Below are positions 50,028 through 52,538 of a stretch of DNA of 52,538 nucleotides, piece by piece (position 1 is the first letter of the stretch; each line of letters starts with the position of its first letter). The DNA is taken from NCBI GenBank assembly GCA_900315125.1, contig OMXT01000014.1, positions 1 to 52,538 of the forward strand, in the 5' to 3' direction. Position numbers and translations under genes: made by a program. Origin of the DNA: an uncultured Eubacteriales bacterium. Its GTDB lineage: Bacteria; Bacillota; Clostridia; Peptostreptococcales; Anaerovoracaceae. Under the pieces are notes generated by a model that worked only from the letters and a program-made list of their open reading frames with translations, had not been told where the DNA came from and did not search any database.

Positions 50028-51149
50028 TCAGATGACCGTTCTGTGAGATACATAGAACGGATGCGTAATATATCCGGACAGCAGTCTTCCGTCATTGATG
50101 ATAGAATACTTGTCCAGGATGCAGTAATTCAGATGAGCGCCCTCACCGATGGTAACGTCCTGCATCACGACACTGTTCTCAACGATAGCGCCCTTCTTGA
50201 TCCTTGCGCCCCGGAAGACGATGGAGTTCCTTACTTCACCTTCCACCACGACGCCGTCGGCGATCAGTGAGTTATGGGCCTTGGCGTCCTTGCCGTAACG
50301 GGTGGGCGCACTGTCCTTGACCTGAGTGATGATCGGCCGGTTCACCTGATGGAACATGGCCTCCCGGATATCATAATCCAGAAGATCCAGACTGCTCTTC
50401 AGGTAACCGGAGGCGTCATCTACAAACAGGACGGGGCCCTTCGTCTCATAGGCGCAGATCTTCAGTTTGCCCAGACCTGCCTGCAGCACGTCCCGTCGGA
50501 AGCTCTTCTTGCCCTCTCTCTTGGTGCGCTCCAGGATCTCCAGAAGCTCTTTGCGGTTCATTACGTAGACATTCAGGCCCAGACCCATGCCCTCGATCAT
50601 GCCCTTGGTGATCTTCACGTCCACCAGCTGCTGGTTCTCACCGATAAGAAATTCCAAGTTGTCCCGGTCTTCTTTCTTGTTTCTGGGAGAACGGGTATAT
50701 ACGCCGGTGATGTCCGCACCGTGATCCTTGTGGAACTGGATCAGCTCCTCCACGTCCATATTGGTGATATGGCCGTTTCCGTTGATCAGTACATATTCCT
50801 CATCGATATTTTCCAGATAGTTTATATTCGCCTGCATGGCCTCCAGACGGTTGTCATAGACCGGCTGGACCTGCTCCGAAGAGAAAGGCGGCAGGAACAT
50901 GACGCCGGCGTTCTTCCGGTTCAGATCCCAGGGCGCGCCGGATCCCACGTGCTTCATCAGGCTGTAGTAATTCTCTGTTGTGATAATTCCAATATTTACG
51001 ATCCCCGCATTGGTCATGTTGGACAGCACGAAATCTATGATCCGGTATCTCGCGCCGAAGGGTACGGCAGCCAGCGCTCTGCGCTCCGTAAGCCCGTCCA
51101 GAATATTATGATAGGAATCTGAGAAAATCAATCCTGCTACATCGCTCAT
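50028..51149 (-). CDS. glgD: GlgD, glucose-1-phosphate adenylyltransferase regulatory subunit
   Basis: A 373-residue GlgC paralogue. It keeps PFGARYRIIDFVLSN and a C-terminal left-handed beta-helix (NSIVFRGARIKKGAIVENSVV). The N-terminal nucleotide loop is changed (SDSYHNILDGLTERRALAA), and the metal-binding SGD of GlgC reads NGNGHITNMD. In Firmicutes GlgD pairs with GlgC and raises its activity without being catalytic itself. ATG at 51149 follows GAGGAGG, 17 bases after glgC. Confidence 0.94.
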   Translation of the reverse strand: MSDVAGLIFSDSYHNILDGLTERRALAAVPFGARYRIIDFVLSNMTNAGIVNIGIITTENYYSLMKHVGSGAPWDLNRKNAGVMFLPPFSSEQVQPVYDNRLEAMQANINYLENIDEEYVLINGNGHITNMDVEELIQFHKDHGADITGVYTRSPRNKKEDRDNLEFLIGENQQLVDVKITKGMIEGMGLGLNVYVMNRKELLEILERTKREGKKSFRRDVLQAGLGKLKICAYETKGPVLFVDDASGYLKSSLDLLDYDIREAMFHQVNRPIITQVKDSAPTRYGKDAKAHNSLIADGVVVEGEVRNSIVFRGARIKKGAIVENSVVMQDVTIGEGAHLNYCILDKYSIINDGRLLSGYITHPFYVSHRTVI

Positions 51150-51166
51150 TTTATCTGCCGCCTCCT

Positions 51167-52363
51167 CTACTCTACATCCTCAGTTATGATCTGGCCGGCC
51201 TCGATCTTCACATTCTTACCGATGTGAACGCCTCTGCCGATCACCGTAAGCTCTGCGCCGTCGTCTCTGGAACCGCCGATCTGGGCTCCCTCGTCGATAA
51301 CCGCGCCTTTGTCCACGATGGCATAATCCACTTTAGCCCCGGACTTGACCACGCAGTCGCTCATCATGATGCTGTCGTGGATCGAAGCGCCGCTGCATAT
51401 TCTGAGGTTATTGAATATTACAGAGCGGTCCACCTTGCCGTCGATCTCGCTGCCGTCACCACAGATGGACCGGGTGACTTCCGCGTCTTCGCCCAGGTAC
51501 TGGGGGTGATTGAAGGAGTGCTTATAGTAGATCTTCCAGCCAGGATCGTTGAGCCACAGCTCCGGCAGGTCGCCCAGGGTGTCCATGTTGGCTGCCCAGT
51601 AAGAGGAAAGGGTTCCCACGTCTCTCCAGTAGCCTTTATACAGGTAAGCGAACATCCGCTTGCCGTCCCGGAGCATGGCGGGGATCACGTTCTTTCCGAA
51701 GTCGTTTTCTGAATTCGGATCTGCCTCGTCCTCTGTCAGGTATTTCTCCAGAGCCGCCGTGCTGAAAATGTAGACGCCCATGGATGCCAGGGTGCTCTTG
51801 GGCTGGGGCGGTTTCTCTTCAAACTCCAGGATCCGGCCGGTATTGTCTGTATTCATAATGCCGAAGCGGCTTGCCTCCTCCAGGGGCACGTCGATGACGG
51901 CGATGGTGCAGTCCGCGTTGTTCGCGATGTGCTGGTCCAGCATCAGGTCGTAATTCATCTTATAGATGTGGTCGCCGGACAGGATCAGAACATAGTCCGG
52001 ATCGTATCTCTTGATAAACTTCAGGTTCTGGTAAATGGCGTTTGCCGTTCCCTTGAACCAGTCTCCGCCCTTCGCTGCCTGATAGGGCGGCAGAACATGG
52101 AGTCCGCCGAAGGACAGATTGAGTCCCCAGGCATTGCCTGTGCCCAGATAATCGTTGAGTTCCAGCGGCTGATACTGGGTCAGGACGCCCACCGTATCGA
52201 TGTCCGAGTTCACGCAGTTCGAGATCGAAAAGTCGATGATCCGGTACCGCGACCCGAAGGGAACTGCGGGCTTGGCTATATGCGTCGTCAGGGGCGCCAG
52301 CCTGCTGCCCTGTCCTCCTGCCAGAAGCATGGCTACGATCTTCTTCTTTCTTGATGTACTCAT
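51167..52363 (-). CDS. glgC: Glucose-1-phosphate adenylyltransferase
   Basis: A 398-residue ADP-glucose pyrophosphorylase, the committed step of glycogen synthesis. The nucleotide loop is [13 protein letters not shown], followed by [39 protein letters not shown] and a C-terminal beta-helix. ATG at 52363 overlaps the stop of the upstream glgB end (ATGA) and has GGAGGGAG just before it. It is followed closely by glgD, and the two form the heteromeric enzyme. Confidence 0.96.
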   Translation of the reverse strand: MSTSRKKKIVAMLLAGGQGSRLAPLTTHIAKPAVPFGSRYRIIDFSISNCVNSDIDTVGVLTQYQPLELNDYLGTGNAWGLNLSFGGLHVLPPYQAAKGGDWFKGTANAIYQNLKFIKRYDPDYVLILSGDHIYKMNYDLMLDQHIANNADCTIAVIDVPLEEASRFGIMNTDNTGRILEFEEKPPQPKSTLASMGVYIFSTAALEKYLTEDEADPNSENDFGKNVIPAMLRDGKRMFAYLYKGYWRDVGTLSSYWAANMDTLGDLPELWLNDPGWKIYYKHSFNHPQYLGEDAEVTRSICGDGSEIDGKVDRSVIFNNLRICSGASIHDSIMMSDCVVKSGAKVDYAIVDKGAVIDEGAQIGGSRDDGAELTVIGRGVHIGKNVKIEAGQIITEDVE

Positions 52364-52538
52364 TTGTCGTTCTCCCTCCTCTCAAGGATAACGCCTGTAA
52401 GCTTCGGCAGCACGATTGTAATATGCTGGTCGTACCCGTGACGGCTGCCCTCCAGAACCTTAAACTTCTTTTTATGTATCGATCCGGTGCCTCCGTCCCG
52501 CTTCCGGTCGGAATCGATGACCCGGTCATAATACGCGC
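52360..52538 (-). CDS. glgB: 1,4-alpha-glucan branching enzyme, C-terminal end (partial)
   Basis: The last 58 codons of a gene running off the window edge. The sequence [21 protein letters not shown] and [10 protein letters not shown] looks like the terminal all-beta domain of GH13 branching enzymes, ending in a hydrophobic strand that covers the domain. The position immediately before glgC, with a four-base stop/start overlap, supports glgB. Too little is present to rule out another GH13 enzyme. Confidence 0.6.
   Translation of the reverse strand, partial: AYYDRVIDSDRKRDGGTGSIHKKKFKVLEGSRHGYDQHITIVLPKLTGVILERRENDK

Overview
The window looks like a piece of a chromosome from a strictly anaerobic, amino-acid-fermenting member of the Clostridia. 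The evidence is a four-subunit 2-oxoacid:ferredoxin oxidoreductase, a butyryl-CoA:acetate-type CoA-transferase, a complete histidine-to-glutamate operon with separate FtcD and FchA proteins, a GlgC/GlgD pair of the Firmicutes type and a GlnK/GlnL/GlnT cluster. No rRNA, tRNA, phage, transposase or CRISPR array was recognised. Species assignment is not possible from the sequence alone.

Layout. 1-3.2 kb: remnant of an AAA-ATPase-like gene, a radical SAM protein and rsmJ. 3.6-7.6 kb: glnT-glnK-glnL, a glutamine uptake and sensing cluster whose regulator gene is frameshifted. 7.9-10.6 kb: a PstS-like lipoprotein with its two lobes in swapped order, followed by a Na/phosphate cotransporter. 10.7-14.7 kb: HXXEE membrane protein, hslO, azlCD. 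14.9-18.5 kb: a PhnW-like aminotransferase without its PLP lysine, a fused ribbon-helix-helix/nucleotidyltransferase antitoxin with a decayed HepT toxin, and the CoA-transferase. 18.8-22.9 kb: purB, purA, alr. 23.5-23.9 kb: a promoter-terminator pair with no convincing reading frame, possibly a small RNA. 24.1-27.6 kb: korDABC and a papain-like hypothetical. 28.2-34.8 kb: a diverged lone TrpC, an EcsC protein, a LytTR/GHKL two-component pair whose kinase is switched out of frame by a G8 tract, an amidohydrolase relic, a DUF4430 lipoprotein and a GntR regulator. 35.0-41.5 kb: hutH-hutU-hutI-fchA-ftcD. 43.0-52.5 kb: a DUF2148 protein and malQ on one strand, facing glgB(partial)-glgC-glgD-(GH13/phosphoglucomutase fusion) on the other.

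Metabolic logic. Histidine is taken to glutamate with the formimino group passed to folate. Glutamine import is sensed by GlnK/GlnL. 2-Oxoacids are oxidised with ferredoxin, and acyl-CoA/acetate exchange conserves energy. Glycogen is made by GlgB, GlgC and GlgD and handled by MalQ, a GH13 enzyme and phosphoglucomutase.

The most unusual content is non-coding. At least five intergenic islands are each built from their own short word in direct and inverted copies (GTCTACC with an exact 84-bp period, an 83-bp family in two opposed arrays, GATATAAC, TTCGGTGG, and AACAACGCGTTGTT every 33 bp). A separate motif near CCGGTCAGGGCTTTGTTCC is scattered at gene boundaries and inside low-complexity protein linkers. 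Several enzymes also lack residues their families need, and both two-component systems carry frame disruptions.
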